In this document: one piece after another, positions 17,857 through 26,823 of the stretch
Layout: each line of letters opens with the position of its first letter
Position numbering within the stretch: position 1 is the first letter of the stretch
DNA from: Haloplanus salinus
GTDB lineage: Archaea; Halobacteriota; Halobacteria; Halobacteriales; Haloferacaceae
DNA length: 64,000 nt
Reading direction: 5' to 3'
Assembly: GCF_003336245.1 (NCBI RefSeq)
Contig: NZ_QPHM01000001.1
Span: 930,001 to 994,000 of the forward strand
Program-made: the position numbers and the translations under genes
The notes under the pieces: generated by a model
The model's input: only the letters and a program-made list of their open reading frames with translations
Told to the model about the DNA's origin: nothing
Database searches by the model: none

Positions 17857-19163
17857 TCAGTCCCCAGCAATAGGCTGGTAACTCTCACCGTTCAACGTCC
17901 CACCATTTACACGTAGGTCTACTTCTACGTCTCCGCTCCCCGACTTAGGCGAGGACCGGAGTTTGTGCGTCCGCTTTCGGGCGTACCGTAGCCCGACGTT
18001 CTTTGCGCCGTTATAATCCGCGTTCACCTCGTACCCGCACTTCTGGCACTTGAAGCGTTCTCCGCGGCGGTTGTCCTCGTGCGTGAACCCACAGTCCGTC
18101 CGAGAACAGCGTTGGGACGTGTGGTTCGGCTCGACTTGCTCGACAGAGACACCGCGTTCAGGTGCCTTGTAGGAGGCGTACTCGAACAAGCGTCGGAATG
18201 CCCACACGTGGTGCCACTTCGCCTGCGGAAGTCGCTCACGAATGTCGGTCAAGTCCTCGAACACGATCACGTCGCAGTCGTGTTCGACGGCTTCCACGAC
18301 GATCTCGTTGGCGACGGTGTGGATGTACTGTTTTCGCCATGCTTCTTCGCGCTTCCCGAGCCGAAGCAGGGCGTTATGTGCGGCCTGCGTACCGCGCTGT
18401 TGCATCTCACCGCGTCGCTTCTCGAACTCGCGGCACCAGTGGTCGTAGTCGTCACCGTGCCAGAAGCGCCCGGTTGAAGAGACCGCAAGGCTGTTGACGT
18501 CCTCAGAAATCGGAGATTTCTGATGGGCTGCGCAAGAGCTTCGCTCTTGCGAACGCCGAGGTCGATACCGAGGACCGTTTGGTCGGGGTGCCCGATATCT
18601 GCCGGAACCTCTGCGTCGTCGCCGTCTGTCCGCCGAGTCGAGAGTTGGATGTAGAACTCGTCGTCCACCGCGTCGTATCGAACCGTACTCTCGCGGAACT
18701 CGTAGTCCTCGGAGAGAACGTATCGCTCGTAGGGCGTCGGACTGTCTGCCGGGAGAATGAACGACGGTTCGACCCGCCCCTCAACAGTTGCCAGCGACAC
18801 CTTGTTTCGGTAGAACGTCGCGCTTCGCGCGTCGTAGTCCATCGTTTCGGCGGTGAACGTCGGGCAAGAGACGCGCTGTCCCTTCTTCCACCGTTCGACA
18901 ACTCCCTTGATGGCTTCGACGGCGCGTTTGATGGCGGCTTGGACGAGTTGTGCCTGTAGGTCCGTCTCCTCTCGAAGTTCGGAGTAGAGCACGTCACGAA
19001 CCTGCCGCTTGTTGGTCTTGCACTCGGTGAACGACGTGTCCGACCAACAGTAGTCGGCGGTACGGTTCACGCAGTACAGGTATTGGTCGGCGGTTCGGTG
19101 GAGTGCGTCGCGTTGCTCGTCGGAAAGATTGAGTTTCACGACGGCGGTTCGACGCACGTCCAT
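17857..19163 (-). pseudogene. tnpB: tnpB (RNA-guided endonuclease family), split by a 56-bp insert
   Basis: The N-terminal part runs from ATG 19163 through the first RuvC motif VLGIDLGV. The C-terminal part, in another frame, starts at a MQQRGTQAAHN segment and contains IVFEDLTDIRERLP (catalytic Glu), a CxxC...CQKCG zinc ribbon and NADYNGAKN (last catalytic Asp), ending at 17857. Between them a 56-bp double-hairpin insert (18499-18554) shifts the frame by two; joining across it restores GVNSLAVSSTGRFW, the normal TnpB sequence. All catalytic residues are otherwise present, so the break looks recent. A TATAAG-like promoter lies upstream near 19190. Confidence 0.85.
18499..18554 (-). repeat. 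Double-hairpin repeat, copy 2, inserted in tnpB
   Basis: Read on the minus strand the insert gives CGCAAGAGC-GAA-GCTCTTGCG, an 8-nt spacer and CAGAAATC-TCC-GATTTCTG. The loops and the second stem match copy 1 exactly, while the first stem has a different sequence but is still perfectly paired (9 bp versus 7 bp). The insert is flanked by a GT that could be on either side. It carries no coding capacity. Confidence 0.8.
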
Positions 19164-19328
19164 ACTTCAGAGAAGACCCAACGGTACTTATACGTTCGAG
19201 AGTCGGTCGGAGCATGCCGGTTGTATCTTACCGTGTCGGTTTCCTCTCCGGCCTACTCGCTCCTCCGCTACGCTTCGGTCGCTGCTTGAGGCCGGAGGCT
19301 CCACCTTGCATTACGCTGACCTGAGCCG

Positions 19329-19583
19329 CTAGCCCCGCCGCACGACCCGCCGTCGGATGGCGACGGCGACGACGACGCCGTAGACGAGGGCGGGACCGAA
19401 CCCGACGACGGCGGCGAGCGTCGTCGGATCGGTGTCGGGGAAGACGGGATACACCGCCGGCAGGAGGACGCGGATGGAGCCGACGATGACCCCGAACCCG
19501 ACGACGACGACGACCAGGACGCCGACGACGGCGATGGCCATCGACGGGGCGTCGCGCCGAATCGACGAGAGCGGATCGGTCAC
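19329..19583 (-). CDS. Small two-helix membrane protein, function unknown
   Basis: The 84-residue product has two clear transmembrane helices (about 13-40 and 55-76) and a basic tail (RRRVVRRG). It lies just beyond the TnpB element. No family is recognised, and the call rests on composition and a good ATG start. Confidence 0.58.
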   Translation of the reverse strand: MTDPLSSIRRDAPSMAIAVVGVLVVVVVGFGVIVGSIRVLLPAVYPVFPDTDPTTLAAVVGFGPALVYGVVVAVAIRRRVVRRG

Positions 19584-19765
19584 GTCGACCCTCCAAGGGG
19601 TCCGAAGCGACGGGGCCGAGGCGGAGACACACCGGCGGCGGTTCTCGTCGGAAGCATCGCCGGAGTATGGAGTCGGACCGGCCTATACTTGCCGGGCGAG
19701 AATCGGCGGGAGTCGACCCGGCCGGTCGACGCGCCGCGAGTGTTCACGAGTGATTCCGAAAGCCA

Positions 19766-20527
19766 GTGACGTATATGTGCCGAGCGCGAACCGCCGGAGA
19801 ACGATGGAGCGAGTGTCGGCCCGAGCGGGGGACGGCCGTCGCCGCCGTCGGACTCGTCCTCGCGGTGGGCCACCTGCGGTCGGCGATTCGCCTGCGGGCG
19901 TTCCCGCGACTGCTCGCCGTCGAGGCGATCGTCCCGCTCGTGTTGGCCCTGGTCGTGGCCGGCATCGGCGGCCTGCTCCGTGAGGGGCGACTCGGGCCGG
20001 CGGCCTTCGTCGATCGGGTGCTCGGCTGGACCGCCGTCGGAACGGTGGCCCTCGTCGTCGCCGTGGGATGGCTGTTCGCCGACGCCGCGGTCCGCGGCCA
20101 GTCGATGCCCGGGGCGGAACGGACGATACTCAACGCCGCGACGCTGGGCGCCGTCGTCGGCCTCGTCGTCGGCATCTACGACGCCCGGAGTCGGTCCCAG
20201 CGCCGCCGCGCCGAGCAGTTGACCCGGCTCAACGACACGCTCCGCATCGCGACCCAGGAGATGGTCGACGCCACCGAGCGGGACGAACTCGAAACGGTGG
20301 TCTGCGAGCGGCTGACCGACTCCGGCAGCTACGACGGCGCGTGGATTGGCCGGTACGTCCCCGGCGACGAGTCCGTCCGGTTCGCCGTGGCTGGGGCGGC
20401 CGAGTCCGTATCGGCCACCCTGACGCCACGTCTCGGGGCGCCACCCGCAGTTCGGGCGGGCGTCGTGTCGGTAGTCGAACGGGTCGCTACACCGTTGACA
20501 GTCGGCCGTCAGTGGCGTGTGTCGTGA
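19766..20527 (+). pseudogene. 3'-truncated membrane sensor with GAF domain
   Basis: The 253-residue frame has an N-terminal block of about four transmembrane helices, a short linker (ARSRSQRRRAEQLTRLNDTLRI) and the first 60 residues of a bat-type GAF domain (MVDATERDELETVVCERLTDSGSYDGAWIGRY). The GAF then degrades into GAPPAVRAGVVSVVERVATP and stops. Full-length relatives continue with the rest of the GAF and a histidine kinase or HTH output domain, none of which is seen before the next gene at 20595. It is best read as the 5' remnant of a sensor gene, near the TnpB patch. Confidence 0.6.
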
Positions 20528-20594
20528 TACCGCGCCACGGTACCCACGGATTTCGCCCGCTCGGGGTGGAGGGCGGCGGGACCCGTCGTAGCGG

Positions 20595-22181
20595 TCATCC
20601 CGCCCACGTCCCCGGACCGACGCGAAGCGGTGCGCGACCCGATCCGGTCGAGCGTGGGACGGACCGACGGGCGTCCGAGTCGAGGGCGAGCACCGATCGG
20701 AGACGAGGGGGCGTCGGCTCGTCGGTGACGGCGCTCGCGTTCCGCGGCGGCCGGGGGACGGTCGCGTGCGTGTCGTTGCGACCGTCCGTCTCCCCGGAGT
20801 CCGCCACCCCGTGCGGTGGGCCGTCGATGGGGACCCAGTTCGGCCGCGTCACCCGCACGTGGTCGGGCGTGATCCGGATGACCGTCTCGATTCGCGTCGA
20901 CTGGTCGCCCCGCGGGACGTACGTCCGGCGAATCTCGCGGACGATGCCCGTCTCGCTGACGAGCGCCCGCCCGGACACGTCGGTCGCGCCGGGCCACGGG
21001 TCTCCGTCGAAGTCGATCACGTACAGCGTCGTCCCGTCGCGCTCGATCGTTCCGACGTGTCGTGACTCCATCACGCCCAGATACCACTGGACGTACCGCT
21101 CGGTTCGATCGACGAGACGGTTCGGGTCCGTCGTCGCCATCGTGGTACGCAGCCGAAGGACCGGGCTCTCGCCCGCCGCGTCACCGTCGTCCGCCGAACG
21201 CACGTACCGTTGGTCCCCGTTCGAATACGTCGCCTCGGCGCCGATCACCGGCGACGCGTGGTCGAGCGTGCCGAACCGTCGGACGTCGGATAGATAGCGA
21301 CCCTGCGCCGAGACGGCGGCACGCTCGTGGCCGACGCCCCGAAGGTCGTCGTCGACGAACTCGCGGTGGACGATCCGGAGCCGGAACGATCGCTCGTCGA
21401 GGGTGGCCTCGTGGGCGTCGGCCAGTCGCCGCGCGTTCTCGATGCCGTCCTCGTCGAGTCCCGGCGGTAACGAGCCGTTGGGAGCCGAGTGGGTCCCCGG
21501 CGTCGACGTCTCCGCGCCGGTCGTCGTCCCGTCGGCGCCGAACACCGCGGCGGCCGGCCCCGCGACCCCCGGGCCGGCCGCGGTTACGAGACCGCCGAGA
21601 ACGAGCGAGAGCGCGACCACGGTGACGCCGAGTTCGAGGAGTCGCTCCCGTCGCGCCGTCACCGTCCCACGCCCCCCGTCGACGTCCGCCGCCCCGTCGT
21701 CCCCGGCGGCCGTGGCGCCCGTTCGGTCGTCCCCCACCGTCGGGGCGTCGGAAGCCAGCCGTCCAGCCCCGCGCTCCCGCCGCGTCGAGGCCGTCCCAGT
21801 CGGCCCGTCCGACGTGGCCGCGCCGCGCTCGGCTGTCCCGCCGTCGCCCCCGGCGGCGTCGAACGACTCGAACTCGCGGCCGAGAAACTCCAGACACAGC
21901 CGGCTCCGGTCCTCGGCGGCGAGCGCGTAGGCCAGCAGCTCGTGGAGCGTCGCGGCGTCGACGACGACCCCGTCCGCCGTCTCCGTGGTCCCGCCCTCGC
22001 CGACGTCGACGAGGAGCCGTCGGGGTCGGTCCGCGTCCGGTGGCGTCGCCCGCAGGTCGCCGCCGTCGCGGTCGACTGCCCACCCTCGGGCCGCGTACAC
22101 CGCCGCGACGAACGCCGTGGCAGTCCCGTGATCCAGGGCCGCGAGCGCGGCTCGGAACGACGAGTCCGGCACGGATGTCAT
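20595..22181 (-). CDS. Membrane-anchored protein with extracellular domain, function unknown
   Basis: The 528-residue protein has a cytoplasmic N-terminal domain of about 110 residues (FVAAVYAARGWAVDRDGGDLRATPP resembles restriction-endonuclease-like or DUF2034-type sensing folds, but catalytic residues are not evident), an acidic linker, one transmembrane helix (about 187-212) and an outer part rich in Tyr and Asp. The outer half resembles haloarchaeal LolA-like/DUF lipoprotein domains. The start MTSVPDSSFRAALAAL at 22181 is well placed. It diverges from the DUF1508/SAMP pair. Confidence 0.7.
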   Translation of the reverse strand: MTSVPDSSFRAALAALDHGTATAFVAAVYAARGWAVDRDGGDLRATPPDADRPRRLLVDVGEGGTTETADGVVVDAATLHELLAYALAAEDRSRLCLEFLGREFESFDAAGGDGGTAERGAATSDGPTGTASTRRERGAGRLASDAPTVGDDRTGATAAGDDGAADVDGGRGTVTARRERLLELGVTVVALSLVLGGLVTAAGPGVAGPAAAVFGADGTTTGAETSTPGTHSAPNGSLPPGLDEDGIENARRLADAHEATLDERSFRLRIVHREFVDDDLRGVGHERAAVSAQGRYLSDVRRFGTLDHASPVIGAEATYSNGDQRYVRSADDGDAAGESPVLRLRTTMATTDPNRLVDRTERYVQWYLGVMESRHVGTIERDGTTLYVIDFDGDPWPGATDVSGRALVSETGIVREIRRTYVPRGDQSTRIETVIRITPDHVRVTRPNWVPIDGPPHGVADSGETDGRNDTHATVPRPPRNASAVTDEPTPPRLRSVLALDSDARRSVPRSTGSGRAPLRVGPGTWAG

Positions 22182-22360
22182 ACGTACACATGCGGCCAGA
22201 CGCGCAAAACGTTTCGGCCCTCCGTGGCTGGGGTCGTCTCCACGGGCTGAGCGTCGTCCGACGGTGCGTTCGAGGCGTCCACAGCGGCGGACGCGTGAGC
22301 TAAGACCGTGCCGACGCCGGTCGACACAACACGTAAACCGCCCTCGGTCGAACGACGACC

Positions 22361-22546
22361 ATGGCTGGCCAACCGGTCTTCGAAGTGTACGAGGACAGGG
22401 GTGAGGAGTGGCGGTGGCGACTCGTCGCGTCGAACGGCAATATCGTCGCGGACAGCGCCGAGGGCTACGCGTCGAAACAGGGGGCGAAGCGCGGCATCCG
22501 GTGTGTCAAACGGATCGCCCCCGACGCCGACGTGGAGGCGGAGTGA
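22361..22546 (+). CDS. DUF1508 (YegP/HVO_2922-type) small protein
   Basis: The 61-residue protein has the complete DUF1508 unit: FEVYEDRGEEWRWRLVASNGNIVADSAEGYASKQGAKRGIRCVK. This compact beta-beta-alpha repeat is widespread; the haloarchaeal form is a single-repeat dimer of unknown function. It is followed after 8 bp by the ubiquitin-like gene, so the two are probably co-transcribed. Confidence 0.92.
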   Translation: MAGQPVFEVYEDRGEEWRWRLVASNGNIVADSAEGYASKQGAKRGIRCVKRIAPDADVEAE

Positions 22547-22554
22547 GACGGGCG

Positions 22555-22815
22555 ATGGAGCTGACGGTGTACGGTCCGCTCCGCGCCGCGACGGGAACGA
22601 AACGGGTGAACGTCGACCCCGACGACGGAACGGTCCGCGGGGTCGTCGAGGCGTTCGTCGCCGCCTACCCCAGCGCCGAGTCACACCTCGTCGACGAGGA
22701 CGGGGCACTCCGCCCGAGCGTCCGCGTCACCGTCGACGGCGGGCGAGTCGGTCTCGACGACGACTGCCCGCCCGGCGCCGCGGTGGCGCTGTTTCCGGCG
22801 ATGCGCGGTGGCTAG
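22555..22815 (+). CDS. Ubiquitin-like small archaeal modifier / MoaD-family protein
   Basis: The 86-residue beta-grasp protein starts at ATG 22555 (MELTVYGPLRAATG) and ends in MRGG, the diglycine tail needed for adenylation and either sulfur carriage or isopeptide conjugation. The length and ALFPAMRGG end match SAMP1/MoaD-type proteins of haloarchaea. Activation would be by the E1-like UbaA encoded elsewhere. It cannot be told from sequence whether it serves protein modification, molybdopterin synthesis or both. The stop overlaps the convergent acetamidase stop by 4 bp. Confidence 0.88.
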   Translation: MELTVYGPLRAATGTKRVNVDPDDGTVRGVVEAFVAAYPSAESHLVDEDGALRPSVRVTVDGGRVGLDDDCPPGAAVALFPAMRGG

Positions 22816-24116
22816 CGGTCGTACTGCGCTCGCACCGCATCCGCCAACCCGACCGCCTCTAGCGTCTCCATCGGCGCCAACATCGACAGTTGGACCACCC
22901 CCGGCAGGCGCGCTATCTCGACGCCCCCGGAGAACGTACACCGGGCGCGCACCTCGCCTTCGGTCATGTCCAGCAGGGTGCCGGCGCGGTCGAACGCGTT
23001 GTCGGTGGCGTCGTTGATCGTCGCCCCCGACCCGATCACCTGGATCGGGGCGGCGTCGGCCACCTCGTCCACGTCGTATTCGGCGGCCAGTTCGGCGCCC
23101 GCCTCACGTTCGGCGTCGGTGTACGGTTTGGCGATGGGCGGCAGATCCGTTTCGTTGGGAAGGAGGAGCGGCCCGTCGATGTCCAGTCCCTTGATGACCT
23201 CCACCTCCAACTCCGTCCGCCCGCTCACGTCCGTCGTGTGCAAGGAGAGTTCGCCGTCACCCTGGTTCGCGTGCAGGTCGCCGACGTAGAGGCCGGCGCC
23301 CTCGATTTTCACCGGGCAGATCAGCGTCGCGCCCGGACGCACGTCGTTCGAGTCCATGTGGCCGTCGGTCCGATCTTCTAGCGCCGCCTCGTCCGGGAGG
23401 CCCCAGTCGTGGCCGGCGCCGATGAGGAACTGCCCGAAGTCGCCGGCGTTGTGCGAGTCGGGGAACCCGCGGGGCGGCGTCGTCCCGATGTTGCCGATGA
23501 ACGGTCTGAGGTGGCCGAGCGTCCCCGGAATCTCGTCGGGTTTGTAGAGGAGGATGGGGTGCTGACGGGAGTGCTCGGGCAGGGCCATCGCCTCGTCGGC
23601 GCGTTCGGCGAGGTCCGTCGCGCCCGCCTCGCCCACCGTCAGCCCGACGGAGCGGTCGTCGTCGAAGGCGACGGTGTAGCCGAACTCGAAGCCGAAGGAG
23701 GAGGCGTTGGCGCCACACTCCGCACACTTGATCGACTCCTCGCCGATGCCCTCGACGACGCTCTCGGGCCACTCGGTCCCGCACTCGGGACAGCGGTGGT
23801 CGACGAACGGGTCGTCGTCGAACGCCCCCTCGCGTTCGGCCATGCTCCCCGTGCTGGTGGCGACGCTCGTCACCTCGACGTCCTTGATACGGACGACCAG
23901 CGCGTCGCCGGGTTCGGCGTTCTCGACACGGATCGGGCGGGTCACCTCGTGGCCACCGCGGAACTCGGGGGTGATCATCGGTCCCCAACACGCCGGTGGG
24001 GTGTGGGTACGCACCGTCCCACCGTCGGCCACCGTCCCCGCCCACTCCTGCTCCGGGCCGACGAGGCCGAGCGTGAATCGGTCGACGTCGAGTTCTTGCT
24101 GAATCTGCTGGGACAT
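22812..24116 (-). CDS. Acetamidase/formamidase family protein with inserted zinc ribbon
   Basis: The 434-residue protein matches the FmdA/AmdA fold: HTPPACWGPMITPEFRGGHEVTRPI at the N-terminus, GNIGTTPPRGFPDSHNAGDFG in the middle and a GDLHANQGDGE metal/active-site loop. Such enzymes hydrolyse short amides to acid and ammonia. Residues about 110-140 carry CPECGTEW...CAECG, a four-Cys zinc ribbon not needed by the core fold. ATG 24116 is chosen; nine upstream residues in the same frame lack support. Confidence 0.88.
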   Translation of the reverse strand: MSQQIQQELDVDRFTLGLVGPEQEWAGTVADGGTVRTHTPPACWGPMITPEFRGGHEVTRPIRVENAEPGDALVVRIKDVEVTSVATSTGSMAEREGAFDDDPFVDHRCPECGTEWPESVVEGIGEESIKCAECGANASSFGFEFGYTVAFDDDRSVGLTVGEAGATDLAERADEAMALPEHSRQHPILLYKPDEIPGTLGHLRPFIGNIGTTPPRGFPDSHNAGDFGQFLIGAGHDWGLPDEAALEDRTDGHMDSNDVRPGATLICPVKIEGAGLYVGDLHANQGDGELSLHTTDVSGRTELEVEVIKGLDIDGPLLLPNETDLPPIAKPYTDAEREAGAELAAEYDVDEVADAAPIQVIGSGATINDATDNAFDRAGTLLDMTEGEVRARCTFSGGVEIARLPGVVQLSMLAPMETLEAVGLADAVRAQYDR

Positions 24117-24165
24117 ACGGTAAACCGTTGTCGCGTATCTCAATAACAGTTACCACGGGGCGCGT

Positions 24166-25305
24166 TCACCCGGCCACGCCGCTCCGGAACCCCCGCTGGA
24201 TCGTCATCGCGTGGGCGTAGTCGGCATCGGTGAGGACGCCGAAGAGTTCGCCGTCCCGCTGGACGATGGCGTCGAGGCCGCCCGAGCCCTGCAGTTGCCC
24301 CAGTATGTCGAAGGCGTCGGCATCCGGGTCGACGCGCGGCACGTCGCGCATGATCTCACCGACCGTGTCCGTGTCGCGGTCCTGCCGGCGGGCCTTCTTC
24401 AGATCGTCGAGGGTGACGATCCCCACCGCATCACCGTCGCCGTCGACGACGAGGTGGATGGGGTTGCGGTTCCGGAGCATCTGCGAGCCGAAGTCGTCGA
24501 CCGTCGTCGACGCGGTGACGGTCGCCGGCTCCCGCGTCATGATGTCGCTCACGGTGAGCCCTTCGAAGAGTTCGTCGAGTAGGACCGCCTTCGACTCCGT
24601 CGTCGCGGCGCCGTAGATGAAAAAGGCAAGCAACAGGAGGATGATCTGGAAGTTGAGGACGGCGACGATGGCGAAGAGGAAGGCAAAGACCACGCCGACA
24701 CGCGCGGCGATGCGGGTCGCCACCCCGTACGGCCGGGTGCGTGCGAGGAGCGCCCGCAGGATGCGACCGCCGTCCATCGGGAAGGCGGGGAGGAGGTTGA
24801 AGCCCGCGAGGACGACGTTCGTGATCGCGAGCCAGCCGAGGACGAACCGCGGCACCTGCAGCGAGGTCGGGGCGACGACGGCGGCGCCGTAGCAGACCCC
24901 CGCGACGAGGAGGCTCGTGATCGGCCCGGCGATGGCGATCCAGAACTCCCGGTTCCACTCCTTCGGGAACGTCTTCAGCGCCGCCAGGCCGCCGAGGATC
25001 CAGAGCGTGATCGACTCGATTTCGAGGCCGTACCGTATCGCTACCCACGAGTGCCCGAGTTCGTGGATCGTGACGCTGACGAAGAGGCCAACCGCCGCTA
25101 GGAGGCCGACGAGCCACGGCATCGGCCCGGCACGGAGGACGGCGAGGTCGAAGCCGACGCCCGTTAGCCCGCCGATCAGTCCCGCGTACAGTTCGATCTG
25201 CTGACCGCTCCCGATCAGCCACGCGAGGATCGGGAGGAAGATCAGAAGTGAGGTGTTGACCCGGATCGGGATACCCCAGATGTTCGTGATGGTGTAACTG
25301 CGCAT
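24166..25305 (-). CDS. Site-2 protease (M50 metalloprotease) with CBS domains
   Basis: The 379-residue membrane protease has the zinc motif HELGH (about residue 83) and the second motif NLLPAFPMDGG (about 172), set in six or so transmembrane helices, followed by two CBS domains (about 245-370) that may sense nucleotides. S2P enzymes cut transmembrane regulators within the bilayer. ATG 25305 (MRSYTITNIWGIPIRV) is chosen over a TTG two codons upstream. It diverges from the methyltransferase gene. Confidence 0.93.
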   Translation of the reverse strand: MRSYTITNIWGIPIRVNTSLLIFLPILAWLIGSGQQIELYAGLIGGLTGVGFDLAVLRAGPMPWLVGLLAAVGLFVSVTIHELGHSWVAIRYGLEIESITLWILGGLAALKTFPKEWNREFWIAIAGPITSLLVAGVCYGAAVVAPTSLQVPRFVLGWLAITNVVLAGFNLLPAFPMDGGRILRALLARTRPYGVATRIAARVGVVFAFLFAIVAVLNFQIILLLLAFFIYGAATTESKAVLLDELFEGLTVSDIMTREPATVTASTTVDDFGSQMLRNRNPIHLVVDGDGDAVGIVTLDDLKKARRQDRDTDTVGEIMRDVPRVDPDADAFDILGQLQGSGGLDAIVQRDGELFGVLTDADYAHAMTIQRGFRSGVAG

Positions 25306-25393
25306 GGCCAAATGTCAATCCCTCAATCCTTAAGTCGTCGGGGGATCGTCGTTCGGGCGGGAGACCTACCTCGCTGCGAGCCCACGAGTCGGT

Positions 25394-25987
25394 ATGGACC
25401 GGAACGAGATCCGGCGAGCGTGGGACGAGGTTTCGGAGACGTACGCCCGCCGACGCGACCCGACGGGATCGGACGCCGCGCTGATCGACGACCTGCTCGA
25501 CGACCTGCCGCCCGACGCGACGGTCCTCGACGCCGGCTGTGGCGACGGGGCGCGCACGCTCACGAACCTGCCGACGGGACGCGTCGGCCTCGACGTGTCG
25601 CGGCGTGGGCTGGAACTCGCCGAGGAGCGCGTGTCGGGCGCGCGCCTCCTCCAGGCCGACATGACCGCCATCCCGCTAGCCGACGGGAGCGTCGACGCCG
25701 TGACCGCCTACCACGCCGTCTTTCACGTCCCTCGCGAGTCCCAGCCAGAGGTGTACCGGGAGTTCGTGCGCGTCCTCCGGCCGGGTGGCCGCCTCCTGAT
25801 GACCTTGCCGGGCGGGCGGTTCGAGACGGTCCGCGAGGGGTGGATGGGCGGGCGGATGTTCTTCTCGGCGCCCGGCCGGGAACGGACGCTGGCCCAGCTC
25901 CGCGAGGCGGGCTTCGCCGACCTACGAACCGAGACGGCGACCGACCCGCTCGGAAGCAGCACGGAGTTCGTGTTTGCGACGCGCTAG
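25394..25987 (+). CDS. Class I SAM-dependent methyltransferase
   Basis: The 197-residue protein has motif I VLDAGCGDGARTL, an acidic motif II region GLDVSRRGLELAEERV, motif III DMTAIPLADGSVDAV and the post-motif VLRPGGRLLMTLPGG, the pattern of small-molecule methyltransferases of the UbiE/Methyltransf_11 group. The substrate is unknown. The stop overlaps the convergent gene by 4 bp (CTAG). Confidence 0.9.
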   Translation: MDRNEIRRAWDEVSETYARRRDPTGSDAALIDDLLDDLPPDATVLDAGCGDGARTLTNLPTGRVGLDVSRRGLELAEERVSGARLLQADMTAIPLADGSVDAVTAYHAVFHVPRESQPEVYREFVRVLRPGGRLLMTLPGGRFETVREGWMGGRMFFSAPGRERTLAQLREAGFADLRTETATDPLGSSTEFVFATR

Positions 25988-26757
25988 GCCCGCTCCATCG
26001 GCGCCGAACACCGCAGACAGAGCGTCACCCCGGCGGTCCAGTTCACGTCCGTCGACCCACAGTCCGGACATCGGAACGAGTCGTTGCCGTATTCGGTCGT
26101 GCCGCGGGGCGCCGCGAGGCGGCCGGCGTCGACGACGCGAGCGAGCAATGAGGGGAACCGCTGGCGTTTGAACGCCGCCCGCCGGGCGAGAAAGGCGCCG
26201 GGATCGGACGGGTCGGCGCCGTGGAGGTCGTCCCACTCGACCGCGATTTCGCCGTTCGCCGGGCCGCGGGCGACCTGTTGGATCGGCTGGGTCGCGGCAC
26301 GAAAGAGCGGACTCGTCGCCAGTCGCTGCGGATCGTCGACCGCGTCGGCGGCCGCGCCGTAGGCGTCCTCGGCGGTGCGGTAGGCCGCGTCGGCGTCGTC
26401 CATCCCGGCCACGACGCGGTAGTCGGCGATGAACTCGTCGAGGCAGGCCCGCTGTGCGGGGTTGGAAAACGACGACTGCAGGTCGCGGGCGACGGCGATG
26501 CCCTCGACGCCCCGCCGCGAGGCGCGGGCGTCGCGGCCGGCGGCGCGGTAGGCGGCGGCGGCGACGACGAGCCACCGAAGTCCCTCGCCGACCCAGCCCC
26601 GGTCGTCGTCGTCGAACGGGGACCGGTCCTCCGTGGGCCGCGGATCGGCGAGCGACAGCCAAGCTGCCCGCGTGAACTCGTCGCCCGCTCGCTCCTCCGC
26701 TCGTTCCGACAGCGCGGTGACGCCCGCAGCGATGCGGTCGTCGGCATCGGTCGTCAT
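25984..26757 (-). CDS. Haloarchaeal protein with C-terminal zinc ribbon, function unknown
   Basis: The 257-residue protein starts at ATG 26757 (MTTDADDRIAAGVTAL). It is helical and Ala-rich through residue 200 and ends with CPDCGSTDVNWTAGVTLCLRCSAPMERA, a four-Cys zinc ribbon. Nothing identifies a reaction. Its 5' side faces a remnant gene on the other strand. Confidence 0.75.
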   Translation of the reverse strand: MTTDADDRIAAGVTALSERAEERAGDEFTRAAWLSLADPRPTEDRSPFDDDDRGWVGEGLRWLVVAAAAYRAAGRDARASRRGVEGIAVARDLQSSFSNPAQRACLDEFIADYRVVAGMDDADAAYRTAEDAYGAAADAVDDPQRLATSPLFRAATQPIQQVARGPANGEIAVEWDDLHGADPSDPGAFLARRAAFKRQRFPSLLARVVDAGRLAAPRGTTEYGNDSFRCPDCGSTDVNWTAGVTLCLRCSAPMERA

Positions 26758-26823
26758 GGCTGACCTGAGAACTGCACCGATACAAGCGCGTCGCTGCCAC
26801 CAACGCCTCTGCCGGTCGCCGGC

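Larger units (their letters stand above)
17727..19310 (-). mobile_element. IS200/IS605-group (IS1341-type) element with broken tnpB
   Basis: The element holds a tnpB reading leftward and no tnpA. At the 3' side two small hairpins (17781-17826) follow the tnpB stop. At the 5' side a longer inverted repeat (CTCCGGCCT at 19246-19254 with AGGCCGGAG at 19289-19297) could be the left-end structure. Exact ends cannot be fixed without related copies. Base composition is lower in GC than the surroundings. It sits directly behind the AT-richer SDR gene. Confidence 0.6.
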
